From contig CAKTHE010000023.1 in NCBI GenBank assembly GCA_934563745.1, positions 1 through 38,031 on the forward strand: a stretch of DNA of 38,031 nucleotides, given 5' to 3'. The position numbers were made by a program, and so were the translations under genes. Under the pieces are notes generated by a model, which was not told the DNA's origin, did no database searches, and saw only the letters and a program-made list of their open reading frames with translations. Source of the DNA: an uncultured Dysosmobacter sp. (lineage in GTDB: Bacteria; Bacillota; Clostridia; Oscillospirales; Oscillospiraceae). Positions within the stretch are counted from its first letter, which is position 1; every line of letters begins with the position of its first letter. Positions 6,098 through 15,732 of this stretch are shown one piece after another.

Positions 6098-7456
6098 GTG
6101 AAAATATTGATTGCAGGAGATGGAAAGGTCGGCGCCGCGCTGACCCGGCAGCTTTCTGCCGAGGGGCACGACCTGACGCTGATCGATTCCAATCCCAAGG
6201 TGCTGGAACGCAGTGTGGAGCTTTATGACGTGATGACCATTCAGGGCAACTGCGCCTCCATGAGCATTCTGCAGCAGGCCGGCGTGGAGGATGCCAATCT
6301 TTTGATTGCCGCGACCAGCGAAGATGAGATCAATCTGCTGTGCTGCATGACGGCCCATGGCTTGAACCCGAATCTGCACACCATTGCCCGGATCCGCAAT
6401 CCGGATTATACCGAGCAGATCTTTACCATGCGGGATGTGTTCAATCTTTCCATGACCGTGAATCCGGAGAAGGCGGCAGCCATTGAGATTGAGCGGCTTT
6501 TGAAATTCCCGGGCTTTTTGAAGCGGGAGACGTTTGCCAAGGGCCGCGTGGAGATTGTGGAGCTGCGCATCGGTGCAGACAGCAAGCTGTGCAATGTGTC
6601 CCTGAGCGATATGAACGGAATTGTCAAGTGCAAGGTCCTGGTCTGCGCGGTGCTGCGCAGCGGAAAGGCCATTGCCCCCGACGGAAACTTTGTCCTGCGG
6701 GAAGGGGACCGGATCTTTGTAACGGCGCCTACGAACACCCTGGCCACGCTTTTGAAGAATCTGGGGATCATCACCCGAAAGGTCAACCGGGTCCTTTTGG
6801 CGGGTGGTGGCCGGGTCAGCTTTTATCTGGCCCAGCAGCTGCAGAAAAGCGGTATTACCGTGCAGCTGATCGAGCAAAACGAGGCGCGCTGCCGACAGCT
6901 GGCCGCGCTGCTGCCCAATACCTGCATCGTGCAGGGGGACGCCAGCAACCAGGAGCTGCTGGAGCAGGAGGGCCTGGCGGAAAGCGACGCCCTGGTCACG
7001 TTGACCGGGCTGGATGAGCTGAATATGATTATCTCGCTGTACGGAAAGACCCAGGGGGTGCAGCAGGTGATCACCAAGCTGAGCCGGACGGAGAATTCCG
7101 GCCTGCTGGACAGTCTGCCGCTGGGCAGCGTGATCTGCCCCAAGGAGCTGTGCAGCAACACCATCGTGCGCTATGTCCGGGCCATGCAGAACCAGACCGG
7201 CGCAGCCGTGGCGATCCACACCATTGCCGACGGGCAGGCGGAGGCGATCGAGTTTTTGGTGGATGAGTCTACCCGGAACTGCGGCCGTCCTCTCAAGGAT
7301 CTGCGTCTGCGCAAAAACGTGCTGATCGTGTGCATCAGCCGCGGCGGGAAGAGCGAGATCCCGGACGGCAACTCGTCGTTTGCCCAGGGGGATACCCTGA
7401 TCGTGGTGACCAGCAGCGACACGGTGCTCCATCAGCTCAACGATATCTTTGTGTAA
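6098..7456 (+). CDS. trkA: Trk potassium uptake regulatory subunit
   Basis: A 452-residue cytosolic ring protein with two tandem RCK (KTN) modules, each a Rossmann NAD/ATP-binding domain followed by a TrkA-C domain; it gates the TrkH channel. The first nucleotide motif is AGDGKVG (6-12) and the second LLAGGGRVSFYLAQQL near residue 230; length is typical of two-module TrkA (about 455). The start codon is GTG at 6098 with AGGAG 8 nt upstream; no in-frame ATG lies near. trkH follows after only 14 nt. Confidence 0.95.
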   Translation: MKILIAGDGKVGAALTRQLSAEGHDLTLIDSNPKVLERSVELYDVMTIQGNCASMSILQQAGVEDANLLIAATSEDEINLLCCMTAHGLNPNLHTIARIRNPDYTEQIFTMRDVFNLSMTVNPEKAAAIEIERLLKFPGFLKRETFAKGRVEIVELRIGADSKLCNVSLSDMNGIVKCKVLVCAVLRSGKAIAPDGNFVLREGDRIFVTAPTNTLATLLKNLGIITRKVNRVLLAGGGRVSFYLAQQLQKSGITVQLIEQNEARCRQLAALLPNTCIVQGDASNQELLEQEGLAESDALVTLTGLDELNMIISLYGKTQGVQQVITKLSRTENSGLLDSLPLGSVICPKELCSNTIVRYVRAMQNQTGAAVAIHTIADGQAEAIEFLVDESTRNCGRPLKDLRLRKNVLIVCISRGGKSEIPDGNSSFAQGDTLIVVTSSDTVLHQLNDIFV

Positions 7457-7470
7457 GCCGGGGGAGGACC

Positions 7471-8925
7471 ATGAACTATCGAATGATGGGGCGCTTTGTC
7501 GCCCAGATTTTGGCCATTGAGGCGGTGTTCATGCTTCCGGCCATGATGATCAGCATCTATGACCGGGACGAGCGGGCCATCTTCGGCTTTGCGGCCACCA
7601 TCGGGGTGGTTTTCCTGGTTGTGGCGGTGCTCAGCGCGGTGACCCGGCGGACCCGGCGCGGCTTTTACGCCCGGGATGGGCTGACCTGTGTGGCGGTCGG
7701 CTGGATCGTTATGAGTTTGCTGGGTGCCCTGCCGTTTTACCTGTCCGGAGAGATCCCTCACTATGTGGACGCGCTTTTTGAGATCGTTTCCGGCTTTACC
7801 ACCACCGGCTCTTCGATTCTCGTTGATGTGGAACGGATGTCCCGGGGGCTGCTTTACTGGCGCAGCTTCAGCCACTGGCTGGGCGGTATGGGCGTGCTGG
7901 TGTTTCTGCTGGCCATTGCGCCCAGCGGCGGCCGCAGCGGCGGCTTTACCATGCATCTGATGCGGGCGGAAAGCCCCGGCCCGGATGTGGGCAAGCTGGT
8001 GCCCAAGATCCGGCAGACGGCAATGATTTTGTATGTGATTTACATTGCGCTGACGGGAATCGACATTTTATTTCTGCTGGCCGGGCGGATGCCGGTTTTC
8101 GACGCGCTGTGTACGGCGTTCGGCACGGCAGGCACCGGCGGATTCGGCATTAAGGCGGACAGTCTGGCCGGTTACAGCCCGTATATCCAGAATGTGACCA
8201 CCGTTTTCATGCTGCTGTTCGGCGTCAACTTCAGCTGCTATTACCTGCTGCTGATGCGGCAGTTCGGCAGCGTGTTCCGGGATGAGGAGCTGCGGCTGTA
8301 CGGCGGGATCATCCTAGCGGCGATCACGGCGATCACGCTGAATCTGCGCGGATTTTACGGCACGCTGGAGGAAACGGTGCGGCATGCGGCGTTCCAGGTG
8401 GCCAGCATCATCACCACCAGCGGCTATGCCACGGCGGACTTTGACCTGTGGCCAAGCTTTTCCAAAACGGTGCTGGTATGCCTGATGGTGATCGGCGCCT
8501 GTGCCGGCAGCACCGGCGGCGGCCTGAAATGCGGCCGGGCGCTGCTGCTTTTAAAAGGCCTGCGGCGGAACATTCGTCAGGTGCTCAATCCGCAGCGGGT
8601 GGAGCTGGTGCGGATCAACGGCCGCTGTGTGGATGAGCGGGTGCTGGCCAATACCAATGCCTATCTGGCGGCCTATGTGGTGATCCTGATCGGAAGCTTT
8701 CTGGTGGTTTCCCTGGACGGGTTTTCCATGACGGCGAATTTTACGGCAGTGCTTTCCTGCTTCAACAACATCGGACCGGGTCTGGCGGAGGTCGGACCCA
8801 CCTGCAGCTTCCAAGGCTACAGTGTGCTTTCCAAGCTGGTCCTGATTCTGGATATGCTGGCCGGCCGGCTGGAGATCTTCCCGATCCTGGCCCTGTTTTC
8901 GTCCAGCACCTGGAAGCGGAAGTAA
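7471..8925 (+). CDS. trkH: Trk potassium channel/transporter subunit
   Basis: A 484-residue integral membrane protein with the four pore-loop repeats of the TrkH/KtrB/HKT superfamily. The selectivity-filter segments are TTGSS (111-115), TGGFG (222-226), TSGY (316-319) and NNIGPG (432-437), each carrying the conserved filter glycine. The frame is open further upstream inside trkA, but GGGGGAGG (7460-7467) sits just before the ATG at 7471, which gives a normal N-terminus. With TrkA it forms a potassium uptake system in the cytoplasmic membrane. A bidirectional terminator follows. Confidence 0.96.
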   Translation: MNYRMMGRFVAQILAIEAVFMLPAMMISIYDRDERAIFGFAATIGVVFLVVAVLSAVTRRTRRGFYARDGLTCVAVGWIVMSLLGALPFYLSGEIPHYVDALFEIVSGFTTTGSSILVDVERMSRGLLYWRSFSHWLGGMGVLVFLLAIAPSGGRSGGFTMHLMRAESPGPDVGKLVPKIRQTAMILYVIYIALTGIDILFLLAGRMPVFDALCTAFGTAGTGGFGIKADSLAGYSPYIQNVTTVFMLLFGVNFSCYYLLLMRQFGSVFRDEELRLYGGIILAAITAITLNLRGFYGTLEETVRHAAFQVASIITTSGYATADFDLWPSFSKTVLVCLMVIGACAGSTGGGLKCGRALLLLKGLRRNIRQVLNPQRVELVRINGRCVDERVLANTNAYLAAYVVILIGSFLVVSLDGFSMTANFTAVLSCFNNIGPGLAEVGPTCSFQGYSVLSKLVLILDMLAGRLEIFPILALFSSSTWKRK

Positions 8926-8939
8926 GGACCCTTGTCAAT

Positions 8940-8973
8940 AAAAGAGACGGAAGGCGTTCCTTCCGTCTCTTTT
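8940..8973. terminator. Bidirectional terminator between trkH and leuB
   Basis: AAAAGAGACGGAAGG pairs perfectly over 15 bp with CCTTCCGTCTCTTTT around a CGTT loop. T runs lie on both strands, so it ends trkAH from the left and leuACDB from the right. Confidence 0.92.
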
Positions 8974-9015
8974 CCTTCATTATAATGTAGGCGTACAGGC
9001 AGTGAGCCTGGCCGG

Positions 9016-10086
9016 TCAGATATGGGTGCGGATCAGCCGTCCCATCTCCCGGCAGCCCACCAGCTTTTTGCCTTCGCCCATGATGTCGCCGCAGCGCCAG
9101 CCCTCAGCCAGGACGGCTTCCACCGCGTGCTCTACGGCGTCGGCCTCCTCGGCCATATCGAAGCTGTACCGCAGCATCATGGCGGCGGCCAGAATGGTGC
9201 CGATGGGGTTGGCCTTGTCCTGCCCGGCAATGTCGGGGGCGGAACCGTGGATCGGCTCGTACAGGCCCACCGTCCCGTCGCCCATGGCGGAGGAGGGGAT
9301 CATGCCGATGGAGCCGGTGACCATGCTGGCCTCGTCGGAGAGAATATCGCCGAAGAGGTTTTCCGTCACAATAACATCGAACTGAGAGGGATCCCGGACG
9401 ATCTGCATGGCGCAGTTGTCCACATACATGTGCAGAAGCTCCACATCCGGATACTCCTTGGCGACGTCTTCCACGGTTTTGCGCCACAGGCGGGATGTGG
9501 CCAGCACGTTGGCCTTATCCACGGAGGTGACGCGATGGCGGCGCTTGCGGGCCATCTGGAAAGCCACATGGGCGATGCGGCGGATCTCATGCTCACTGTA
9601 AGACATGATGTCGGTGGCGGCGCTTTCGCCGTTCTTCTCCTCCATGCGATGCTCGCCGAAGTAGACGCCGCCGATCAGCTCCCGCACAATGATAAAGTCA
9701 AACCCGCGGCGCACTGTATCCTCGCGCAGGGGGCTGGAAGAAGAGAGCTCGGAAAAAAGCCGGGCCGGACGTACGTTGGAGTAAAGCCCCATACCGGCCC
9801 GCAGCCGCAGCAGCCCCTTTTCCGGGCGTTTGTCCTGGGGGCAGGCATCCCACTTGGGACCGCCGACGGCACCCAGCAAGGCGCTGTCGGACTGAAGGCA
9901 GGTCTGCAGGCTGCTCTCCGGCAGGGGGTCGCCGAAGGCATCAATGGCACAGCCGCCCATGGGCGCTTCCACGTAAGTGAAGGAATGGCCGAACTTTTCG
10001 GCAACGGCGTCCAGAACGCCGATGGCCTCGCCCACGATCTCCGGGCCGATGCCGTCGCCGCGGATGACCGCGATGGTTTTATTCAT
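9016..10086 (-). CDS. leuB: 3-isopropylmalate dehydrogenase
   Basis: A 356-residue NAD-dependent decarboxylating dehydrogenase that turns 3-isopropylmalate into 2-ketoisocaproate, the third step of leucine synthesis. Family marks are IAVIRGDGIGPEIV (5-18), the IIVRELIGGVYFGEH segment, the YVDNCAMQIVRDPSQFDVIVTEN segment with catalytic lysine/aspartate neighbours, and LFGDILSDEASMVTGSIGM, followed by the NAD-binding EPIHGSAPDIAG. The ATG is preceded by GGAAAG. It is the last gene of leuACDB; the next gene upstream, leuD, is 30 nt away. The gene order A-C-D-B, not A-B-C-D, is seen in many clostridia. Confidence 0.96.
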   Translation of the reverse strand: MNKTIAVIRGDGIGPEIVGEAIGVLDAVAEKFGHSFTYVEAPMGGCAIDAFGDPLPESSLQTCLQSDSALLGAVGGPKWDACPQDKRPEKGLLRLRAGMGLYSNVRPARLFSELSSSSPLREDTVRRGFDFIIVRELIGGVYFGEHRMEEKNGESAATDIMSYSEHEIRRIAHVAFQMARKRRHRVTSVDKANVLATSRLWRKTVEDVAKEYPDVELLHMYVDNCAMQIVRDPSQFDVIVTENLFGDILSDEASMVTGSIGMIPSSAMGDGTVGLYEPIHGSAPDIAGQDKANPIGTILAAAMMLRYSFDMAEEADAVEHAVEAVLAEGWRCGDIMGEGKKLVGCREMGRLIRTHI

Positions 10087-10116
10087 GCTGAAAAACTTCC
10101 TTTCCGCGGCGGGCCT

Positions 10117-10620
10117 TCAGGCCTGCCGTTTATTTTTGATGGAGGCCATCAGGCCGCCCTGCTCGATCATCTCCCGGATAAAGGGAGGGAAGGGCTCAGC
10201 CTGATAGGTTTTGCCAGTGGTCACATCGGTGATGACGCCGGTTTCAAAATCCACCTGGACCTCGTCGCCTTCGGCGATCCCGTCGCTGGCGGCGGGACAC
10301 TCCAGAATGGCAAGACCGATGTTGATGGCGTTGCGGTAGAAGATCCGGGCGAAGGTTTTGGCGATGACGCAGGAAACGCCGGCGGCCTTGATAGCAATGG
10401 GGGCATGCTCCCGGGAAGAGCCGCAGCCGAAGTTCCAGCCGGCCACCATGATGTCGCCGGGCCGGACCCGCTGAACAAAGGTTTTGTCAATGTCCTCCAT
10501 GCAGTGGGAGGCCAGTTCTTTGGGATCCTGGCTGGCCAGGTACCGGGCCGGGATGATCACGTCCGTGTCAATATGATCGCCGTATTTCAAAACGGTGCCG
10601 TGTGCGCTGAATGTACTCAT
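10117..10620 (-). CDS. leuD: 3-isopropylmalate dehydratase small subunit
   Basis: A 167-residue swivel-domain subunit that pairs with LeuC to convert 2-isopropylmalate to 3-isopropylmalate. It shows [16 protein letters not shown] near the start and the [19 protein letters not shown] loop that binds substrate. Length fits the short clostridial/archaeal type (about 165) rather than the 200-residue enterobacterial type. Its ATG overlaps the leuC stop by 4 nt, so the two subunits are translationally coupled. Confidence 0.95.
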   Translation of the reverse strand: MSTFSAHGTVLKYGDHIDTDVIIPARYLASQDPKELASHCMEDIDKTFVQRVRPGDIMVAGWNFGCGSSREHAPIAIKAAGVSCVIAKTFARIFYRNAINIGLAILECPAASDGIAEGDEVQVDFETGVITDVTTGKTYQAEPFPPFIREMIEQGGLMASIKNKRQA

Positions 10621-11885
10621 TTGCCCATGACCTCCTCAGGGTGAGAGATGTGTCCGGTGATGCCGGAGGCTGCCGCCACGGCAGGGGAAGCCAGGTATAC
10701 CTCGCTGGTGACGTGTCCCATGCGGCCCACAAAGTTGCGGTTGGTGGTGGAGACAGCCCGCTCGCCGGCGGCCAGGCAGCCCATGTGACCGCCCAGGCAG
10801 GGGCCGCAGGTGGGGGTGGAGACGATGCAGCCGGCATCCAGGAAGATCTCGGTATAGCCCTGGCGGATGCACTCTTTATAAACGGACTGCGTAGCGGGGA
10901 TCACGATGCCCCGGACGCCCTTGGCCAGATGGTGTCCCTTCAGGATCGCGGCGGCCGCCGCCATATCCGGCAGCTGGCCGTTGGTGCACGAACCGATGAC
11001 CACCTGGTCGATGGCAATGTCGGCGCCCTCCCGGGCCGAATGGGCGTTTTCCGGAAGGTGCGGCCAGGCCACGGTGCAGTCGATCTCGGACAGATCCAGC
11101 TCTACCGTGCGGCTGTATTCCGCGTCCGGATCCGCTTCATAGGCGGTCCAGGACCGGGTGACCCGACCGTCCAGATAGGCGCGGGTAATGTCATCGACCG
11201 GGAAAATGCCGTTTTTGGCGCCGGCTTCGATGGCCATGTTGGAAATGGTCAGCCGGTCATAGATGCTCAGCTCCTGTACGCCGTCCCCGCAGAATTCCAG
11301 GGACTGGTAGAGGGCGCCATCTACGCCGATCTTGCCGATGAGGGTCAGGATCACGTCCTTGCCGGAGACATAGGGCTTTTTCTTGCCGGTCACATGGACC
11401 CGGATGGCCGAGGGGACCTTAAACCAGGTCTGACCGGTGGCCATGGCGGCGCCCATATCCGTGGAGCCCACGCCGGTGGAGAAAGCGCCGACCGCACCGT
11501 ACGTGCAGGTGTGGGAGTCTGCGCCGATGATGGCCTCGCCGGGGGGCACCAGACCCTTTTCCGGCAGCAGCGCATGCTCGATGCCCATTTCCCCCACGTC
11601 GTAATAATGCTCGATCTCAAAGCGGCGGGCAAAGCTGCGGCACTGCTTGCACTGGGTGGCGGCCTTGATGTCTTTATTGGGGGTGAAGTGATCCATTACC
11701 ATGGCGATGCGGCTGCGGTCAAATACCTGATCAAAGCCGGCCGCCTCGAACTCGTTGATGGCCACCGGGGAGGTGATGTCGTTTCCCAGGACCAGATCCA
11801 GCTTGGCCTGGATCAGCTGCCCGGCCCGTACGGAGGAAAGCCCCGCGTGCGCGGCCAGGATCTTCTGCGTCATTGTCATTCCCAT
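10617..11885 (-). CDS. leuC: 3-isopropylmalate dehydratase large subunit
   Basis: A 422-residue aconitase-family protein carrying a [4Fe-4S] cluster held by C300 (IGSCTNG), C360 and C363 ([11 protein letters not shown]). It has the [21 protein letters not shown] segment typical of the family. This is the short anaerobe/archaeal form of LeuC (about 420). The start ATG at 11883-11885 lies 12 nt after AAGGAG; internal ATGs at codons 3 and 5 are even further away. It sits 22 nt after leuA and overlaps leuD. Confidence 0.96.
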   Translation of the reverse strand: MGMTMTQKILAAHAGLSSVRAGQLIQAKLDLVLGNDITSPVAINEFEAAGFDQVFDRSRIAMVMDHFTPNKDIKAATQCKQCRSFARRFEIEHYYDVGEMGIEHALLPEKGLVPPGEAIIGADSHTCTYGAVGAFSTGVGSTDMGAAMATGQTWFKVPSAIRVHVTGKKKPYVSGKDVILTLIGKIGVDGALYQSLEFCGDGVQELSIYDRLTISNMAIEAGAKNGIFPVDDITRAYLDGRVTRSWTAYEADPDAEYSRTVELDLSEIDCTVAWPHLPENAHSAREGADIAIDQVVIGSCTNGQLPDMAAAAAILKGHHLAKGVRGIVIPATQSVYKECIRQGYTEIFLDAGCIVSTPTCGPCLGGHMGCLAAGERAVSTTNRNFVGRMGHVTSEVYLASPAVAAASGITGHISHPEEVMGK

Positions 11886-11907
11886 CGTTTTTCGTTGCTC
11901 CTTCGCG

Positions 11908-13416
11908 TTAACCGTTCGCCTCGATAATTTTGTTGATGCCGTTCACATAGGCCCGCAGCGAGGACTCAATGATATCCGTGGACAAACCGGAGCCGGTGTA
12001 GGTGCGGCCGTTGCTGGAGATCTTCACCACCGCTTCGCCGATGGCGTCCTCGCCGTCGGTAACGGCGTTCAGGCTGAAGCTGTCCAGCTTGATGTCCATA
12101 TTCAGCATCCGGTTGATGGCCTTGAAGGAGGCGTCCAGCGGGCCGGAGCCGATGGCTACATCCTCCAGCTCCTGCTCATCCCGTACCAGCTTGACATAGG
12201 CGGTGTTGGGGATGCTGTCGCCGGCGTTGACCACGTGGCGGATCAACTGGCAGGGCGTGCCGCCGGTGCGGCGGCGGTTGAGCACCAGGGCCTCCACGTC
12301 GGCACCGGTAATGGACTTTTTCTTGTCGGCCAGATCCTTGAAGCGGTTGAAGATATCCTCCATTTCCGCGTCGGTGACTTCGTAGCCCATTTCTGTGAGC
12401 TTCTCCCGCAGGGCGTGTTTGCCGGAGTGCTTGCCCAGCACGATGGTGCTTTGGGGAATGCCCACATCGGAGGGATTCATGATCTCATACGTCTGGGCGT
12501 TGGCCAGCACACCGTGCTGATGGATGCCGGATTCATGGGCAAAGGCGTTGGCACCGACGATGGCCTTGCTGGGCGATACGGGGACGCCGGTGATATTGGA
12601 CAGCAGCTTGCTGGAACGGTAGATCTGATGGGTATCCACGCCGCACTCGGCCTGGTAGAAATCCTTCCGGGTGAAAAGGCCCATGACGACCTCTTCCAGG
12701 CTGGCGTTGCCCGCCCGTTCGCCGATGCCGTTGATCGTGCACTCCACCTGGGTGGCGCCGGCCCGGACGCAGGCCAGGGAGTTGGCGACGGCCATGCCCA
12801 GGTCGTTATGGCAGTGGACCGAGATGTCCACCTGGTCGATGCCGGGAACGTGGGTCTTCAGGTAGGTGATCAGCTCCGCCATCTCCTGGGGGGTGGAATA
12901 CCCTACGGTGTCCGGAATGTTCAAAACCGTGGCGCCGGCGCGGATCGCGGCGTCGCAGCACTGGGCCAGGAAGGCCGGCTCCGTACGGGAAGCATCCTCC
13001 GCCGAGAACTCAATGTCTTCGCATTTGCTCTTGGCATAGGCCACCATCTCGGAGATCTTGGCCAGGACCTCTTCCCGGGTCATCTTCAGTTTATATTTCA
13101 TATGGATCTCGCTGGTGGCCAGGAAGACGTGGATCCGGGGATAACGGGCGCCCTGTACGGCCTCCCATGCGGCGTCAATATCGCCCTTGGTGCAGCGGGC
13201 CAGACTGGCGACCCGGCAGTTGGACACGGCGGCGGCAATGGCCTGCACGCTCTTGAGGTCCATGGGCGAGGCGATGGCAAAGCCGGCCTCAATGACATCC
13301 ACACCCAGCTTATCCAGCTGTGCGGCCATTTCGATTTTTTCCGACAGATTCATGCTGCAGCCCGGGGACTGCTCACCGTCACGGAGGGTGGTATCGAAAA
13401 TTTTGATCTTTTTCAT
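11908..13416 (-). CDS. leuA: 2-isopropylmalate synthase
   Basis: A 502-residue enzyme that condenses acetyl-CoA and 2-ketoisovalerate, committing carbon to leucine. The TIM-barrel starts with [13 protein letters not shown] (7-19) with the metal-binding D9; metal ligands H201 and H203 lie in [16 protein letters not shown], then the [13 protein letters not shown] stretch. A C-terminal allosteric domain (about 385-502) is present, so leucine feedback is expected, although citramalate or homocitrate synthases share this fold. The leuCDB context settles the role. AAGGAG lies 8-9 nt before the ATG. Transcription is preceded by a T-box leader. Confidence 0.95.
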   Translation of the reverse strand: MKKIKIFDTTLRDGEQSPGCSMNLSEKIEMAAQLDKLGVDVIEAGFAIASPMDLKSVQAIAAAVSNCRVASLARCTKGDIDAAWEAVQGARYPRIHVFLATSEIHMKYKLKMTREEVLAKISEMVAYAKSKCEDIEFSAEDASRTEPAFLAQCCDAAIRAGATVLNIPDTVGYSTPQEMAELITYLKTHVPGIDQVDISVHCHNDLGMAVANSLACVRAGATQVECTINGIGERAGNASLEEVVMGLFTRKDFYQAECGVDTHQIYRSSKLLSNITGVPVSPSKAIVGANAFAHESGIHQHGVLANAQTYEIMNPSDVGIPQSTIVLGKHSGKHALREKLTEMGYEVTDAEMEDIFNRFKDLADKKKSITGADVEALVLNRRRTGGTPCQLIRHVVNAGDSIPNTAYVKLVRDEQELEDVAIGSGPLDASFKAINRMLNMDIKLDSFSLNAVTDGEDAIGEAVVKISSNGRTYTGSGLSTDIIESSLRAYVNGINKIIEANG

Positions 13417-13483
13417 GGTTGCTGTCTCCTTTACAAATTGTCCAAATGCAATCCGCAGGTGGGGAGAAGAGGAGCTCCGGGCA

Positions 13484-13521
13484 AATAAAAAAGCCCTCGT
13501 CTCTTGTCAGAGACGAAAGCT
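13484..13521 (-). terminator. T-box leader terminator before leuA
   Basis: On the minus strand AGCTTTCGTCTCT pairs over 13 bp (two G-U) with AGAGACGAGGGCT around GACA, followed by a T run (complement of 13484-13491). It begins about 8 nt after the T-box motif, as required for a terminator/antiterminator switch. Confidence 0.88.
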
Positions 13522-13771
13522 GTATACTTCCGCGGTACCACTCCGGTTGGCATATGAAATGCCCGCTTTCGGCATCGGCCCGGCACGCCGGACGAATTCC
13601 GCCTCTTTGATAACGGTGAGGAAACCCGTTTCCGCCTAAACCGAGGTCTCAGCGGAAAAACTCGAGGGCCAGTGACGTTTTTCCTTCCTGCACTGCCTTG
13701 CAGCAACCGGCAGCTCTCTGCAGCATTCCAAAAAAACTTTTTCCCTGTCATTGCATTTGTGGTGTGAAATT
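13484..13771 (-). promoter_or_regulatory. T-box riboswitch controlling leuACDB
   Basis: The antiterminator carries GGAGTGGTACCGCGG (complement of 13530-13544), matching the conserved T-box sequence whose bulge pairs with the free NCCA end of an uncharged tRNA. Upstream lie stem I hallmarks: CAGAGAGCTGCCGGTTGCTG and AAGGCAG in the distal arm. The following region holds further stems (GGCGTGCCGGGCC and CCGAAAGCGGG). An intrinsic terminator follows directly. The specifier codon is not certain: GUC (13674-13676) stands just before ACU, the usual position, which would mean tRNA-Val; CUC (13664-13666) would mean tRNA-Leu but seems to lie in the basal stem. Leucine limitation would be the expected signal for this operon. 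Confidence 0.88.
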
Positions 13772-13777
13772 GATGCT

Positions 13778-13806
13778 ATTTTAGCGCGCGGTTCCGGGTT
13801 TGTCAA
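13778..13806 (-). promoter_or_regulatory. Promoter of leuACDB
   Basis: A perfect TTGACA (complement of 13801-13806) and TAAAAT (complement of 13778-13783) are 17 nt apart. The start near 13771 gives a leader of about 355 nt before leuA. Confidence 0.85.
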
Positions 13807-13908
13807 GCGCCTTTTCCGCAAAGGCGGCCCTTTTTTCGCGGAAATGGAAAAGAGAAAACCAAGGTGCGGAAAGATTTATGGTTTCGTAACACATGGCCGG
13901 TATGAAAA

Positions 13909-13917
13909 TGTTATAAT
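13909..13917 (+). promoter_or_regulatory. Extended -10 promoter of the ABC exporter operon
   Basis: TGTTATAAT provides TG one base before a perfect TATAAT (13912-13917). No good -35 exists at 16-18 nt. The start would be near 13924, leaving a 150-nt leader in which I see no further clear element. Confidence 0.5.
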
Positions 13918-14076
13918 GAAATGTTATGTTATGACTGCCGGCCTTCTCGTAAACGCCCCGGTCGGATGCTTTTAAGACTGGTTTAAGCCGGAGGGCGTTT
14001 GATAGGCATACCTGAAATAGGAAGATCCGGAAGGGATGCTGCGAAAGCAGGCTTGTGAATGGAGGAAATCAGATTC

Positions 14077-15732
14077 ATGGTTGAGATGAAGGAACCCACG
14101 GCCGGCGGCGCCGGAACGGCGCAGACGGAACAGCCGGCGGCCCCGGTAAAACCGAAAAAGAAGCATAAGTGGAAGCGGTGGATCGCGATCGTACTGGTTG
14201 TTGCTCTGGTGGGCGGCTTCCTTTGGAAGCACGGCAGTGCGAAGCCCGCGGAAACAGAGGCCTCCTATACGCAGGAGGCTGTGTCCCATCGGACGATCGC
14301 CCAGTCCATCACCGGCAGCGGAACGGCGCAGCCGGCGGATTCCTACACGGTGACCAGCCTGGTCTCCGGCGAGGTGCTTAAAGATACGTTTGAAGAAGGG
14401 GACCTGGTGAGTAAGGACGCCCTGCTTTACACCATCGACGCCTCGGACGCCTCAACCTCCGTCACCTCTGCAAATCTTTCCTACGAGCAGGCGGTGCGGG
14501 CCAAGTATCCCACGGCGACCCAGAGCGGCGTGATCAGCGAGATGTACATCCACAACGGCGACAGCGTTAACGCGGGGACGGCCCTGTGCAAGATCGTCAG
14601 CAGCAACGATCTGAGCATTGACTTCAAATTTTATGATACCAACGCGTCCCAGTTTTATATCGGACAGTCCGCCACGCTGTATATCAGCGGCTTTGCCGGG
14701 ACCCTGACCGGTACGGTCAGCGCCATTTCCGAGACGTATTCCGCCGAGGGCAGCGGCATGAAGCTGCGCACCGTCCAGGTCACGGCGTCCAACCCCGGCC
14801 TTGTGACGGAGGACTGCACGGCACAGGCCTCCATCGGCGGCTACTCCAACTACGGCACGACGCAGATCCACCTCAGCGGGGTCAGCACCGTTTATTCCTC
14901 CGGCAGCGGAACGGTGGAGGGGCTCAACAAGCTGGCCGGCGACACCGTTCAGTCGGGGGAGCGCCTGTGCACCATTTCTTCCGACAATATTGACGATCAG
15001 ATCACCAATGCCAAGCTGAATCTGGACTCCTCCAGGGACCGGCTGGACAACTATACCATCAAGGCCCCCATCTCCGGCACGGTGATCACCAAGAACGTCA
15101 AGGCCGGCGACAAGCTGGACACGGCGACGGCCGCCCAGATGGCCGTGATCTATGACCTGAGCTATCTGAAGGTGGACCTGAACATCGACGAACTGGATAT
15201 CAACCAGGTGCAGGAGGGACAGACCGTCACCATCACCGCGGACGCGATCGACGGAACGCTGACCGGCCGTGTGGATAAGGTCAGCATCGCCGGCACCACC
15301 AGCGGCGGCGTCACCACGTATCCGGTGACGGTGATCATTGAGGATTACGGGAATCTGCGTCCCGGCATGAACGTGGACGCGGAGATCCTGATCACGCAGA
15401 GCGAGGATGCCCTGGCAGTCCCGGCCCAGGCGGTGGAGCGGGGCAACAAGGTGCTGATCACCAGCGATTCTCCCAGCGCAGCCAAGGCCCTGGCGGATAC
15501 GGCGCCGGATGGCTACGTTTACGTGCAGGTGACGACCGGCATCAGCGATGATGACTATATTGAGATCACCTCCGGCCTGCAGGAGGGCGATACGGTGGCT
15601 TACCAGAAGGTGGACCACTCCTCCGATGATCTGATGGCCATGATGGGCGGCGGTGACATGGGCGGCGATATGGGCGGTGCGCCCAGCGGCGGCGGTCCCG
15701 GCGGCGGCCCGTCCGGAGGGCCTCAGGGATGA
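14077..15732 (+). CDS. Membrane fusion protein of a MacAB-like ABC exporter
   Basis: A 551-residue HlyD/MacA-family adaptor. It has a short basic cytosolic tail, one transmembrane anchor (about residues 34-50, WIAIVLVVALVGGFLW), a barrel-sandwich (biotinyl-lipoyl-like) domain split into two halves (about 65-165 and 290-340, the latter with IKAPISGTVITKNVKAGD), and beta-barrel domains. The C-terminal 30 residues are unusual: Gly-, Met-, Asp- and Pro-rich repeats such as MGGGDMGGDMGG. A second half-copy of the lipoyl-like unit makes it longer than MacA (about 370). I chose ATG 14077, 11 nt after GGAGG; ATG 14059 has no ribosome site. Its end overlaps the ATPase gene by 4 nt. Confidence 0.88.
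   Translation: MVEMKEPTAGGAGTAQTEQPAAPVKPKKKHKWKRWIAIVLVVALVGGFLWKHGSAKPAETEASYTQEAVSHRTIAQSITGSGTAQPADSYTVTSLVSGEVLKDTFEEGDLVSKDALLYTIDASDASTSVTSANLSYEQAVRAKYPTATQSGVISEMYIHNGDSVNAGTALCKIVSSNDLSIDFKFYDTNASQFYIGQSATLYISGFAGTLTGTVSAISETYSAEGSGMKLRTVQVTASNPGLVTEDCTAQASIGGYSNYGTTQIHLSGVSTVYSSGSGTVEGLNKLAGDTVQSGERLCTISSDNIDDQITNAKLNLDSSRDRLDNYTIKAPISGTVITKNVKAGDKLDTATAAQMAVIYDLSYLKVDLNIDELDINQVQEGQTVTITADAIDGTLTGRVDKVSIAGTTSGGVTTYPVTVIIEDYGNLRPGMNVDAEILITQSEDALAVPAQAVERGNKVLITSDSPSAAKALADTAPDGYVYVQVTTGISDDDYIEITSGLQEGDTVAYQKVDHSSDDLMAMMGGGDMGGDMGGAPSGGGPGGGPSGGPQG

Noticed and set aside
14059..14076. ATG at 14059 as start of the membrane fusion protein
   Set aside because: No ribosome site before it; GGAGG at 14061-14065 serves the ATG at 14077.
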